From Actinomortierella ambigua (Eukaryota > Mortierellomycota > Mortierellomycetes > Mortierellales > Mortierellaceae), in assembly GCA_016098155.1 (NCBI GenBank), contig JAAAJB010000197.1:1-54634 (forward strand): a stretch of DNA of 54,634 bases, written 5' to 3'. The notes under the pieces were generated by a model, which saw only the letters and a program-made list of their open reading frames with translations, ran no database searches and had not been told where the DNA came from. How positions within the stretch are numbered: position 1 is the first letter of the stretch; each line of letters starts with the position of its first letter. Made by a program: the position numbers and the translations under genes. Of this stretch, positions 9,798 to 21,573 are shown piece by piece.

Positions 9798-12700
9798 ATG
9801 GGAGTCCCAGCCCTCTTCAGATGGTGAGACTAGCTGTCCATGCCTTCATGTGCATTGTTAAAGTGGATCAAGGTTGACTCGGATCTGACATTCTTGCATC
9901 TTTCTGTAACTACCTCTAGGCTTTCCAAGAAGTACCCCAAGATTACCACTCGTGTGATTGAGGAGCAACCTCGTGAGATCAATGGCGTCACAGTTCCAGT
10001 CGACATTACAAAACCTAACCCCAACAAGGAGGAGAATGACTACCTCTACCTTGATATGAATAACATTATTCATCCATGCTGCAAGCCCGAAGGCAAGCCT
10101 CCACCCGAGACTGAGGAGGAGATGTTTATGGCCATCTTCGAGTACATCGAGCGTATTGTCAACATGGTTCGCCCCCGAAAGCTGCTGTACATGGCTATCG
10201 GTATGTATTGCTAAGATTGGTCACCTATAATATGCGGTGTTTACTTTTCGAGTAATCCGTTAACGCTCCCCTTCCTGGCTCTATCTTTATGTCATGGTCT
10301 GTATAGATGGCGTTGCTCCCCGTGCCAAAATGAACCAGCAGCGATCTCGTCGTTTCAAGGCTGCTCAAGAAGCCCAGGAAAAGGCTGCCAGTGAAGCAGC
10401 TGCGTGGGAGGAGCTTACACGTACGTCCTGTTGTTGATTGTTTATGGATTCTCGTTAATGGACGGCCGCAACGTTGAACTGACTGTGACGAGATCACTTT
10501 TATTGTCTACTCTATTTTCGCTTTGAAGCTGACATGAAGGCACTCCGCCCCGATCATGATAAAACGAAGAAATTTGACGGCAACTGCATTACGCCTGGTA
10601 CACCCTTCATGATCAACCTTGCGAAGCACCTGCGGTACTGGATCGCCAAGAAGTTGAACGATGATGCTGGCTGGCTCAACTTAAAAGTGATTCTCTCGGA
10701 CGGCAGCGTTCCCGGCGAGGGAGAGCACAAAATGATGAACTTTATCCGTGCACAACGCTCCACACCCCACCACAACCCAAACACCACGCATGTCATTTAT
10801 GGACTGGTAGGTTGCGTACCTTTTCGTCGCTTGGTGGACGTTCATGCTTCTCTCTGTATCTCTGACTAACAGCTCTATGCTTGTAACAAATACATAGGAC
10901 GCTGATCTGATCATGCTTGCACTCGGAACTCACGAGCCTTACTTTAAGGTGCTTCGTGAGGATGTCTTCTTCCAAGAAGGCAGTGCAAGAAGCAAGTGCT
11001 TCATCTGCAACCAACCAGGACACATTGCTGCAGAGTGTCAGGGCGTGGCGAAGGTCAAGTCAGGAGAGTTTGATGAGAAGGCGCCCAAGGCTGTACCAGC
11101 TTCGCAAAAGCCCTACATTTACTTGAATGTGAGCATATTGCGTGAGTATCTGGAGGTGGAGCTCAAGGTTGATAACTTGCCCTTTGAATGGGATCTCGAG
11201 AAGGCTGTTGACGACTGGATCTTTTTGTGTTTCTTTGTTGGCAACGACTTTTTGCCCCACTTACCATCACTCGAGACACGCGAGGGCGCCATTGATGTGT
11301 TGATTGACATTTGGAAGCATGTTTTACCGCTCATGGGTGGTTTCCTGACAGACAATGGCGACGTCAACCTCAAGCGCGCTCAGCTCATGCTGGCAGAGCT
11401 GGGCAAGAAGGAAGACAACATCTTCCAGGAGCGCCGTGAGAAGGAGGAGCGTCGCAAGAGGAACCAGAACAAGCGTCGCAAGGTCGAAGATGAAGATCGT
11501 TCCATCTATGCCTCCAAGGAGGGCGGCCAGCAATTGTCGCAGGCGCGAGAGGCCAGCTGGAACATGCCAGCAGTGGCTGTTCGCAACCTCGCAGAGAAGA
11601 AAGGCGCCCTCTCAGAAGTGGCAGCGTTGAACAAGCAGATCATGGAGGAAAAGGTTCGTGTGCGGACAGCTTCGAACCATGCTGCTGCTGCTGCTATCAA
11701 GGCGCAGCTTTTGGCCGGCGACAGCAACAAACAAGTTGAAGAAGGTGCCGAGCAGGATGACAACAACACCAACATGGATGAAGCGAGCGACAACACTGAT
11801 GAGAAAACGGATGCTGCTGCTGACGTTGATGCAGAGAGTGGTGAAAACGAGCCGTCTTCTTCAGTTACAGCCGACGAAAATACCGAAGATGTGGACATGT
11901 CCGAGAAGAACCCTTTGAAGCGCACGATTGACGAAGTGGAAGGGCCAGATGAGGATGCGGAACAAGGCGATGAAAACGAAGAGGACGAGGACACAGAGGC
12001 TGTTGCGACGCCGACGCCCAAGCCCGAGCCCGAGGTTAAGAAGAAGGCAGTTGCTGATGACGAGGAACCTGAAGACAATATTCGCCTCTGGGAGCCTGAG
12101 TACAAGGAGCGTTACTATCGCAACAAGTTTCACATTGAGCTTTCCGATGCGGAAGCTCGACGAGAGTAGGTGACTTGATAAGGACTGTGTGGGCATGAAG
12201 AAGCTAAATCGATTATCCACATGCTAACAGCGAATGTTTCTCCCTGTTTTAACCTTCCTCTTCTAATTCACTAATAGAATTGTCCGAAGCTATGTCGAGG
12301 GCTGCTGCTGGGTCATGAAGTACTACATGCAAGGATGTCCTTCTTGGCAATGGTACTACCCATACCATTACTCTCCTTTTGCGTCTGACTTTGTGGATAT
12401 TGCTGATATTGATATCACGTTTGAGCTGGGTGAGCCCTTCCACCCTATCGAACAGCTCATGGGAGTCCTTCCAGCGGCGAGTAAGATGCACATCCCACCA
12501 ACCTTCCAACCACTCATGTTTGAGGAGGATTCGCCAATCATCGACTTCTATCCTGAGGACTTTGAGCTGGATCTCAATGGCAAGAAGTATGCTTGGCAAG
12601 GTGTGGTGCTCCTGCCTTTTATCGACTCGAGCCGCCTGCTAGGCGCCATGGAACCACTTTACCCAAATCTGACAGAGGATGAGAAGGAGCGCAATAGATT

Positions 12701-14024
12701 TGGCAAGGAGTTGTTGTACGTGAGCGAGAAGCATAAGCTCTATGACTTTTTGTGCGCCAAGCTTTACAGCAATCGCGGCGACGGCGACTCGGTGCCGCTG
12801 GATTACAAGTTGAGCGGTCGCTTACTTGGTCTGGCAACACGAGACCCCATGTGCATTCCGCGTTCATCCATGCCCTCACCGTTGCTCGATTATGGCATGG
12901 AAGATATCCAGGTAGACAAGTCGATCAGTGTCATCTACCAGAACCCCGCTTTATCCAGCGGGTGGATTCATCACTCGACCATGCTCAAGGGCGTCAACCC
13001 TCCGCGTCGTGTACTCACCAACGACGATATTGTGTGGATTCGCAGTGGCGCAGGAGCGCAGCAAAACAACCGTCGTGGACACGGTGAACGCGGCGGCTTC
13101 CGAGGCGGCCGAGGAGGTGGATATGGCCATCAGCAGTACGGCGGTCACGGCGGACATTCAGGCGGTCGTGGTAACTTTGGCGGTATGTACGGTGGCGACC
13201 GCACGTACCCTGGCCAGTCGTACAACAATAACAACAAGTATGGCAATGGCCGATACAACAACAATAACAACAATAGCCAAGGCCAGGGCGGTTTCCAACC
13301 CAACGATGGATCTCGGTTCCCACGACAGGACCCTTACCAAGGATACGACAATCGCTCCAACTATGGTAGGGGCCGTGGTGGTGGTGGCTATGGTGGTCGT
13401 GGGGGTTATGAGAGCAGTGGCGGTGGCTATGGCTACAGCAACAACCAGAGTGGTCATCACAGTGGTCATCATGGAGGTCACCAAAGTGGCCATCAGGGCA
13501 GCCATCAAGGTGGCAACTATGGTACCCAAGGATATAGCTCAAGTGGATATGGTCGTGGCAAACATTATCAGCAGCCGCAACATCAGTCACACCAGCAACA
13601 ACAACAGCACCAGCCTTACGGCGGACACCAAGGCTACGGCAATGCAGGTGCTGGTTATGGATCTGGTAATCAGGGCTATAACAGCCAAGGCGGCTACAAC
13701 AGTGGGCACCAGCAACAAGGATATGGCAATGCCCCTCGTGGCGGCGGTCGAGGCGGTGGACGTGGAGGTGGATATGGACCACCAGCATCGCGCTATCAAC
13801 AGAGCCAGCCCCCCGCCGTCCCAGGATTCACACCCGTTAACCACTATCAACAGTCAGGAGCTATCCCATCGGGCATCTTGCCGCCATCGCAAGCGCCTCA
13901 GGCACCAGCACAGGGTTGGTATGGCCATGCAACCGCGCCTGGCAGCGGTGGTCCTGCCCAGCGAGGAGGACGTGGGGGCTACGGCAGCAAACCCCAGTAC
14001 CCATACTCCCATGGGCGCCAATAA
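9798..14024 (+). CDS. RAT1: Rat1/XRN2 nuclear 5'-3' exoribonuclease
   Basis: Six exons: 9798-9823, 9920-10200, 10307-10420, 10529-10806, 10898-12165, 12278-14024. They give 1237 aa. The short first exon encodes MGVPALFRW, the invariant start of XRN enzymes. Catalytic-core motifs follow: [46 protein letters not shown] and [19 protein letters not shown] zinc knuckle ([14 protein letters not shown]), found in XRN2 but not in Xrn1, supports the nuclear paralogue. The second conserved region ([12 protein letters not shown], then [14 protein letters not shown]) begins in exon 6. Rat1 degrades uncapped nuclear RNA, drives transcription termination with Rai1 and trims rRNA and snoRNA ends. A charged insert (~residues 520-640) and a ~330-residue Gly/Asn/Gln/RGG-rich tail are longer than in yeast. 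Exon 5 ends GA|GTAGGT just before a stop, so splicing there is required. Confidence 0.96.
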
Positions 14025-14210
14025 CTTTTGTCAATTTATGTAGAACAGCTTCCCCCCCTCCCCCTCCCCCTCCTTTAGTTACTTGACATTTATACAAAAG
14101 ACTGGGCTGTGCCCAGACTTTGGCCCTCTCCCATTATAGATCCAGTACGTAGTTGAAGGTTGAAGTAAAGCTATTGTTCTTTATACACAACCATTTGGAT
14201 GAATTTATTT

Positions 14211-15689
14211 CTAAGACTGGCGGCGTAACTCGGTGGTCCACACCATTGGTGCTGTCGTGTCAATAACAACGTGGGAGCCTTGGAGTGCGTTAGAGGTGCT
14301 GATTTTAGTTCCGAAGGATGTGTGCCATTGTTCTATGTCCAGAAAATGAAGGGGGAAGAAGTATACTCGGTGTGAATGACAGCATACGTCTACAGAGGTC
14401 GTTCAATGGATCGAATGGTGTAAGTGACATACCAACATCCCATTTAAGGCCTTTCGTACTAAGGATCGACTCGGATGCGCCAACGGGAATAATACCACAG
14501 GTGGGGCCCTCAATCTTCAGGTCGCATGTAATGTTATGTACTCCCTGTAATAAAAGCAAGTAGACAAAGAGTGTGAATAGTGTTAGGCGCTGTGCATGTG
14601 GGTTTAGGAAGGTAGCGCTGTCATGGTTTTGCAGACTCCAGAACGAGATTGCGACATTACTGGGCCAAGGGCAATGATAATGCTTTCATCCGAGATTAGT
14701 GTAACTGGGCGCTCCTTGTACAGGGCATAGAGGTAGTGAATACTAGACATGCATTGGTCAAAGCGTCCACCTGTGCCTCCTAATGCCACAACGCCGATCT
14801 AAAGGACGACAATTGAAAAAAAAAATCAGTCGTGGTACTAATCAGTCTTCCGAAGATCCGTCTTTTAACCAAGTCCAAGAATGTTGCCATGTCTTACTGC
14901 CTCGCCGTCCTTGGGGTCGTGAGTGCGGGCTAGCTCAACGCACTTCATGAAATCGGTCGACACCTGGTCGTCTACACGTTCAACCCGGACATGCTAGAAT
15001 GACGAGGCCAAAACCAAAAAGAGATTAGAATATAAACGCGTCTCCCCTCTCCAGTTCAATCTCTGCAGTTGCCATGAGGGCGACTCCTTGGATACTGTCT
15101 CTTACCTTTGACATGTAGTAATCCTGTACCCCGCTACGGAGTGAGTCAAGATCACCGCGGATACAATCTGGAAGAAACCTAGGGACGTGAAGTGCCCCCC
15201 AATAAAAAAAAACAAACTACTCAATCAACCATTCCATATCACGGCCTCGATGCCCTTGATAGGTTTTCCTTCCAAAGACCCATCGCTGCCTTACCGTTCG
15301 CGCTCTTCATCTGTCTGCAACAGATCATACAGACGGTTGGCGCCCCCATCTGCGCAGTAGCGGTAAGTTGCTTTTAGCCACGGACAAAAAAACAGCAATG
15401 TTTAGAGGGGTGAGCAGACAGATCAACTGTGTTGTAACCACTTAAGGTGAGCGTAACCAGACGCAAGGACCGCAGGGAAAGAAAGGCAGGGGTGAGGGTA
15501 GATTCTCGATGCAACTGCATGCTATGTAATACCATTGTTCCATGCATTCTCAAAGAGGGATCGCTCGAGCAGGATGGGCTGATTGAGAACAATGAGTGCG
15601 TAGCGACCAGGCAGGCCTGCTGCCTGACATGCACGGGTATAAACCTCTGGGGTTTGAAGACACCTGCTCGGCTCCAAGGTCAAGGTCAT
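14211..15689 (-). CDS. THI80: Thiamine pyrophosphokinase
   Basis: Seven exons: 15689-15533, 15370-15295, 15178-15106, 14993-14898, 14798-14661, 14544-14433, 14332-14211. They give 257 aa with consistent phases. The enzyme transfers pyrophosphate from ATP to thiamine, making the cofactor TPP in the cytosol. Family motifs appear in order: ALIVLNQPI near residue 32, YCADGGANRLYDLL, PDCIRGDLDSLR (acidic metal/ATP site), STDFMKC, GGTGGRFDQ, and in the C-terminal thiamine-binding domain GLKWDVEQWHTSFGTKISTSN. The last exon was fixed by that motif: the acceptor at 14333 restores the usual TSFGT..STSN stretch, while reading on from exon 6 gives unrelated sequence. The 3' end faces RAT1, leaving 186 bases. 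The 5' flank is the poly-A/poly-G gap region, so promoter sequence there is incomplete. Confidence 0.93.
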
Positions 15690-15720
15690 GATACCGCGAG
15701 AGAAAAGGAAGTGTGGAGGA

Positions 15721-15854
15721 GGAAAAAAAAAAAAGGGGGGGGGGGGGGGGGGCTTGGGGTGGGGTTTTTTTCTNNNNNNNNNNAGAGGAGGAGCGTAGAG
15801 AAAAAGGGAGAGGTGGAGAAAAAAAAAAAAAAAAGGGGGGGGGGGGAGGAGGAT
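15721..15854. repeat. Assembly gap inside paired poly-A/poly-G tracts
   Basis: Ten Ns (15774-15783) are flanked on both sides by an A run followed by a G run: about 12 A then 18 G at 15723-15752, and about 14 A then a dozen G at 15821-15846. Both sides also share GGAGGA and AGAGAA motifs, so the flanks look like two copies of one purine-only repeat. The gap length is probably a placeholder. The tract lies between the TPK start and the SPT8 stop, so it may also disturb the TPK promoter. Confidence 0.85.
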
Positions 15855-15916
15855 CTGCGCTGAGTTTTATTCCTGCGATCGGGCATTTTTTTTTGTCCCT
15901 CTCAATTACAACTTCT

Positions 15917-18199
15917 TTAGACCAGAGTTTGGATATCATAGAAGAGACAGGCATTGGTGCTCGGACCTTCCCACTCACGATTGCCAGAAGTCGTGACCAT
16001 GTACCTGCATGTTGGATCGATGTCTAAATATTTATCCGTCAAAGGAGACGAGGGAAATGTGAGATTACTGCATTCCAGTGGTACATTGGTCTGAGCCACA
16101 TACTCTATCACAAGCATTGTTCAGATTTTCAACTTACGTATGGCAGAGATTAAACCTCCATGGTGACCAGCTAGAATCTGGAATGGCCTCAGCGACGATT
16201 TTGTATCCAGTTCAGTCACATTCCACATACGAATGTTGTCTTGCGAGGCACTGATTTTAAAGAACATTTAAGGTCATATGGAGAGAGTGTTGTTAGCTCA
16301 CAAGTGCGATTGCCCTTCAACCCCCTTCTCCCGCAGTGTACGTTGTCAATGACCATCCCACCAGTGTCCAACATTTACCAGATGAGATGTTTGTTGTTGG
16401 GAAGGCATTTGACATATGAGACAGGGCCTGAATTAGCCGGCATCTTGATGGTTTGGACATGTCGTCCATCTGCAAAGTTCCATTCGTCCACTGTATGGTT
16501 GAGAGATAACAGAGCATTAAACAGTTGTCAATCAATATTGTCCGCCTGAAAATTACATGTTTTTCATGACCCGTGTCCCAACAGAAAGTTAGCTTGCCTG
16601 TTCCATTTCGTCGGCCGCAGAATATCCGTGAACCATCGGCGGTCCAGCAGGCGCTCAAAGCCCATGGCGGTACACGCTCTGGTGGTATCAGCTTTCGAGG
16701 GATTGGTGTTGGGTCCCGGCGGTCCCAAAAGCTAATCATGCCGTCCACGCTTGTTGACATCAGCACGCTGTCGTTTGCTTGGTTGACCATGGGGTCTGAG
16801 AAGTCCATATCCATGGTTGGCATGCCGTTGGGTTGGAAGCTGAGCGATGAGATTTGCGAGCCATGTCCACTGTACTCTCGCACTATAGCACCATTCTCGA
16901 GATCCCATTGCTGAGGCACCGAAATTAGAACGTTCAAAAATAGGTTAAAACATGTACTTAGTCAGGCAAATAGTGGGTATGGGCATCCGCTCTAACAACT
17001 ACCAATACATGAGCAGTTTGATGGCTTACAAGAATATTGTGATCCCATGATCCGCTGACGAAGCCCCGCTGGTCTGGTGTTAGCTTTAAACATGACACAG
17101 GCCCCGTATGTTTGCGAAATACATGATGGCAGGTACCCTCCTCGTGCCTTGGTGTCCACAGGTTGATCGACCCACTCTCAAGACCAGACAAAGCAAAAAT
17201 GGCCTCCGAGTGGCAATCCAGACTGTAAACGGCAGACATTTTGGATTCTTCTGGTGAGGGTGCCCTCTGGAAAGCAGATCCGGAGGCGGCTGTCGAAGAC
17301 GACGACGCTGGCACCGCACCGGGTTCAATCGATCCTTCCCGCTTAACAGAGGTCATATCAATGTCCATCGGTCCTGCCCCGGTCGCCCCAGTGGATGATC
17401 CATCAATTCCAAAAGGTTGCAGTGTTCGTAATGGTTGTTCCTCGTTCTCCCAGTATGATGTGAGGATACCAGCCTAGTAGCATCACAGTCGAAAAAAGAA
17501 ATAGACGACAAAAATCTTAGTCTCACTTTGTAAAAATGGCTCCATCGCGCATTAGCTGAAAAGTTGCCACATACCTTGGTAACAGAGTCGACTTGTCCAT
17601 GCCGTTGGCCTTGTGTCAATGGTGTCTTGCCATTCATGGACGCGAAAAAGTCGTATTTGCGCACATATCCGTCCTCTGATCCGGTAAAGACCCATCGCAT
17701 GCACTGAGTGGCTGCTAAACAGTAGATGTTGCATGGGTGTACTGCCAGTACCTGTGGAAAGGTAATGAAAGGAGAAAAATGATGGGATTAGTGTTGGGCC
17801 TCTACATGATTACAGTCCTTTTTTTTCTCGAAGTGGAGGGTGGTGTATCACTCTGAAATATTCTTACGTATGGTATAATGTCGAACGCCCTACAGTCTAG
17901 GACATGTGGCTGTAGCCGCAAGGGTTGGTGAGACTCTCCAGTTGCGTGTGGATCGTCCGAAGTAGGGACGCGTGTGGCTACTGCAATGTTAATAAAACAA
18001 CGAGAGCTGATGTCAGCGAACGAAACCAGTAGTTCCTGTGTCATTCAGTGGTTGCGGCGTAGAAGGCGATTCCATGCGAGAATGTACCATTGTCATCGGC
18101 ATCGCCTTCGCCATGGTCAAAGCCGTCCTCGGTAGGAGCATCGTTGTTCTCAGTGTCGTCAATGACCAAATCGTCCTCGCTCTCGTGGTCAGAATCCAT
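15917..18199 (-). CDS. SPT8: SPT8-like WD40 subunit of SAGA
   Basis: Eight exons: 18199-18088, 17980-17868, 17751-17575, 17473-17030, 16910-16598, 16490-16379, 16250-16138, 16023-15917. They give 496 aa. A short acidic N-terminus (MDSDHESEDDLVIDD) precedes WD40 repeats. Typical Spt8 signatures are MRWVFTGSEDGYVRKYDFF, GKTPLTQGQRHG, SGSWDHNILQWDLENG, FCGRRNGTVDEW and the C-terminal CRYMVTTSGNREWEG. Spt8 contacts TBP and tunes TBP delivery by SAGA at promoters, in the nucleus. The intron after exon 5 starts with GC rather than GT (AACAG|GCAAGC); only this choice restores the family-typical NGTVDEW junction and the frame. The N-terminal acidic region is shorter than in yeast. Transcribed divergently from PHO89. 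Confidence 0.92.
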
Positions 18200-18661
18200 C
18201 GCGTGTGTTTGATAGGGGAGAGGGCGTTGGTGTTCCTAAAAGGGGGGGACTCGAGCTGCAAGTCGAGGCGAATGGACAGATCGCAGCGTTTGCGACTGCG
18301 CCACCTTCCGAGGAAGTGCGAGAGAGTGGTGCAAGGCGGTTTCAGGTGAACTTCTCACGACCCTTGTCGTTGTCTCACCCCCCGGCGGCGCGACCATACA
18401 CATGCACAGGATACAACTGGCGCGTCTAAACTCCATTCATGGAGAAACCTGAGCTATCAAGGATGCCGAGTTTGTGCTATATCAGAAGCGGTACGTTCCT
18501 TCCTTGAATTCCACAAGTGGGCGGGCTGGGTGTTTTTGTGGAGTGTGAGAAATGTGTGCACTCGTCGCTCTCTTTTAGTGTTGCTCTTTTCCTTGACCCA
18601 GCACTCTCATTCCTCCAACGTCTCTATCAACACATAAACCTCCAATCTACACCTCCACCAA
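18200..18661. promoter_or_regulatory. Divergent promoter region SPT8 / PHO89
   Basis: 462 bases separate the two start codons, so this stretch must hold both promoters. The PHO89 side turns pyrimidine-rich (18560-18655). I looked for the CACGTG-type Pho4 site expected upstream of phosphate-starvation genes and did not find an exact copy. Confidence 0.5.
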
Positions 18662-20598
18662 ATGATGGAACCCAAAGAATACACATTCATCTTTGTTTTA
18701 GGCTTGATATTTGCCTTTCTAGACTCGTATGGCATCGGTGCCAACGATGTCAGCAACTCATTCTCTGCTGCCGTGGGATCCAAGGCCATCACACTCAAGC
18801 AGGCCGTGCTCATTGCTTCTGTGTGCGAATTCCTGGGTGCCTTCCTTATGGGCTCCTCGACAGCAGACACGATAAAGGGCGGCGTCATTGACAACACTCT
18901 TTTCGCTGACCAGCCAGAATTGCTCATGCTTGGTATGGCTTGTTCACTCATTGGCTCATCCACCTGGGTGCTCTTCGCCTCATCCCGCGGCTGGCCTGTC
19001 TCGACCACGCATGCCATCATCGGTGCTGTGACGGGAATAGGCATTGCTGCCTTTGGTGCCGATACGATTCAGTGGATCTCTATTGCCAAAATTGTCCTTT
19101 CCTGGATCGTTTCCCCCGTTTGCGCCGGCATAGTGACCGCCGCCATCTTCTTGATCACCAAATACCTGATTCTCATCCACGATAACTCGCTGCGCAGAGG
19201 TCTTGTGGCCATTCCTTGGTACTTTAGTATCACCATCTTCATCAACATCTTCTACATCGTCTTCAAAGGTAGCCCTGGCCTCGGCTTGTCCGCACTGCCT
19301 ATTGGAACCATTCTTGGTATCTCCTTTGGCTGTTCGGCAGCCGTCTTTCTGTGGTGCTTCTTTTTCCTGCGTCCTTATTTGCGCCGTAAACTAGAAGAAG
19401 GCGAGACAACGCTCAAGTGGTACCAGGCATTCTACACTCCCTTTGTCAAGAAGCAGGAGCATCCCGATCCACATCTTGAAGCTCTGCACCACGAAGAGTC
19501 CCATGGTCTACCAGGTGATTCGGAAAAAAAGTCTGGAGATGTCGCCAGCATTCATTCGCATGGTCATGGTGATATCAATCAAACTCTTAAAGCTCTTGAA
19601 GACAACACCCCTACAATCAGGAAGAGGCTCTACGTAGTGTTCCTGCGTCTCAAGAAGAAGCTTTCATATGGCATGGAGCAAGACATCAACCAGAACACGG
19701 AAGAAATCGATGCCATCCACCAGACGGCGACCAAATACGATCCCACGACAGAGCAGCTCTTCTGTGTCCTTCAGGTTCTTACATCTTGCTTTGCCTCGTT
19801 TGCTCACGGCTCAAACGATGTTGCCAACGCCGTGGTGAGTACCATTTTGAATGAGAATCGCGTCTTCATTTGATAGTTCTCCCTAGGCGAGACAGGATAG
19901 ATGTTGATTGAGAAGCTATCTTTTCTATTTCTAGGGTCCATTGGCTACAATCTTGTACATCTGGGAGAACGGAAGTGTAGACATCTCGGGCACTTCGCCT
20001 GTACCTGCATGGGTACTCGCCTTTGGCGGAATTGCCATTGATATCGGACTTCTCACGTAGGTTGCTCTTTGTTGCCCAGTCCCGACCCGAAGGCTTTATT
20101 ACGCGTGTCATCGTTGCCTTGATACTCGTATTTATTCATTACATAATCCCTTGTACTTAGCTACGGATACAAGGTTATGGCCACGCTTGGCAACAAGATC
20201 ACGTACCTATCACCATCGCGAGGCTTCTCTGCATCTCTAGGCACGTCTCTAACAGTCCTGACATGCTCCAAGCTGGGGCTCCCAGTCTCGACCACGCACT
20301 GCATAACAGGTTCAACAACAGCGGTTGGCCTCTGCTCCGGTAGCGGTCTCAAGAGCATCAACTGGAAGATGCTTGGTTTTATTGCGACCTCTTGGGGTAC
20401 GTTTTGAAAGCTGTGGAGAAGCTGATTGATTTTTCTTGATTCTGCACCACCGAGGCACATTTGGGACCCACGTCTTTCTGCTCACAGCCTTATGTATTTT
20501 GTCTCCTTTCAGTCATTACACTACCCGCCGCAGGTACCGTCGCTGGATTGATCTTTGCATTGATCATATATTCGCCACACAAAATTACTACGCCTTAA
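18662..20598 (+). CDS. PHO89: PHO89-type sodium/phosphate symporter (PiT family)
   Basis: Four exons: 18662-19834, 19935-20056, 20161-20396, 20513-20598. They give 538 aa. Both PiT signature halves are present: near the N-terminus GANDVSNSFSAAVGS and PVSTTHAIIGAVTG, and after the central loop HGSNDVANAVGPLATI and PVSTTHCITGSTTAVG. About ten hydrophobic segments surround a hydrophilic cytoplasmic loop (residues ~245-365) rich in His and charged residues. The protein imports phosphate across the plasma membrane, coupled to sodium. The C-terminus (IIYSPHKITTP) is short. A second ATG one codon downstream (18665) could equally be the start. In other fungi this family is induced by phosphate starvation or alkaline pH. 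Confidence 0.95.
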
Positions 20599-21573
20599 AT
20601 GTAGAAGAAGGCCAGAAGTATGTTAGACGAGCAAGCTAACCGCCTCCTCAGCGGTGAGATGGCATCAGCAGCAACATTTTTTCTCATGTTTTCAATTCAA
20701 TAAAGCCATAGTCGACAAGGATGTCATTGAATTGTGTCGCTCGACCTTTTCATTCTTTCATATGGTAAACAATTGTCACGCGCCTTCTGACACCACGCAT
20801 CACATATACAATTTATATCTTTGCCCATCGAGTTTGAACGAGTGCATGAGTGTGAGAGAGGGACGGGAGGCGGAAGGGGATGAGCCGAGCCGTACCAATA
20901 GACTCAAGTGGCACCAGTCAAGTCTCTGTATGGTGGACTATGCACACCGTCAGCTTAAGGTATGGGGCTGTGCTTTCTACCATTTCATTCTTTCCCCACT
21001 CGTTGGTCTCGCTTCTCCTCCTCCACCTTCCACGACCATCTTCAAACAATCCCACGCGCTTTTGTATGTTTAACTTCCTCTCCAACCCTGCTTGATAGGC
21101 TACAGGGAGGAACACCGCCCTCTCACGAACCAACTCGAATTGGCGAACCTTTTCATTGTGCTGACATTTTCACACGTTGCTAGAGTTCCAACCAAGAATA
21201 TTCGGTTCGAATCTTCGCAGGGCTGTCTAAAATCAATAATTGTTATGGTGGTTGATATCATTCACAGATTGATACCTTTGCAAGTTGATTCCAAAGGCCT
21301 CTTCCACCGACTACATTGATTTCGATATCAATAATCAATGATATGGTGATTGTGGCAAATTACGTTTGTGCTGCTGTGAAGAGTGGATAAGCTCCAGTTG
21401 GTTAGACTCGCTCGTATGAAGCCCTCTGTCGTTAAAGACTGGAGTTTGAGGTTGATTGCGATTTGATTGGTGAAGAGCCCAGTTAGGGTGTGCCTGAGCT
21501 TGTTCCTTCCCCTGAATTTCTGTCAGTCCATATTGCTTCCTCATCGTTCTCCATCACCTCCCCACTTACACAC
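20599..21573. other. Intergenic between PHO89 and the Q-rich gene
   Basis: No gene seen. CAATAAAG at ~20698 may be the PHO89 polyadenylation region. At 21225-21345 the sequence is AT-rich with repeated ATCAATAAT/GATATC words on both strands, forming loose inverted repeats. A tRNA-like GGTTCGAATC at ~21205 lacks stems. The final ~100 bases are pyrimidine-rich leader. Confidence 0.4.

Noticed and set aside
13015..13788. 257-residue His/Cys-rich minus-strand ORF opposite RAT1
   Set aside because: Antisense shadow of the Gly/Asn/RGG tail of RAT1; the sense frame is fixed by the conserved XRN core.
21180..21220. tRNA T-loop-like GGTTCGAATC
   Set aside because: The flanking bases cannot form the five-pair T stem and no upstream cloverleaf is present.
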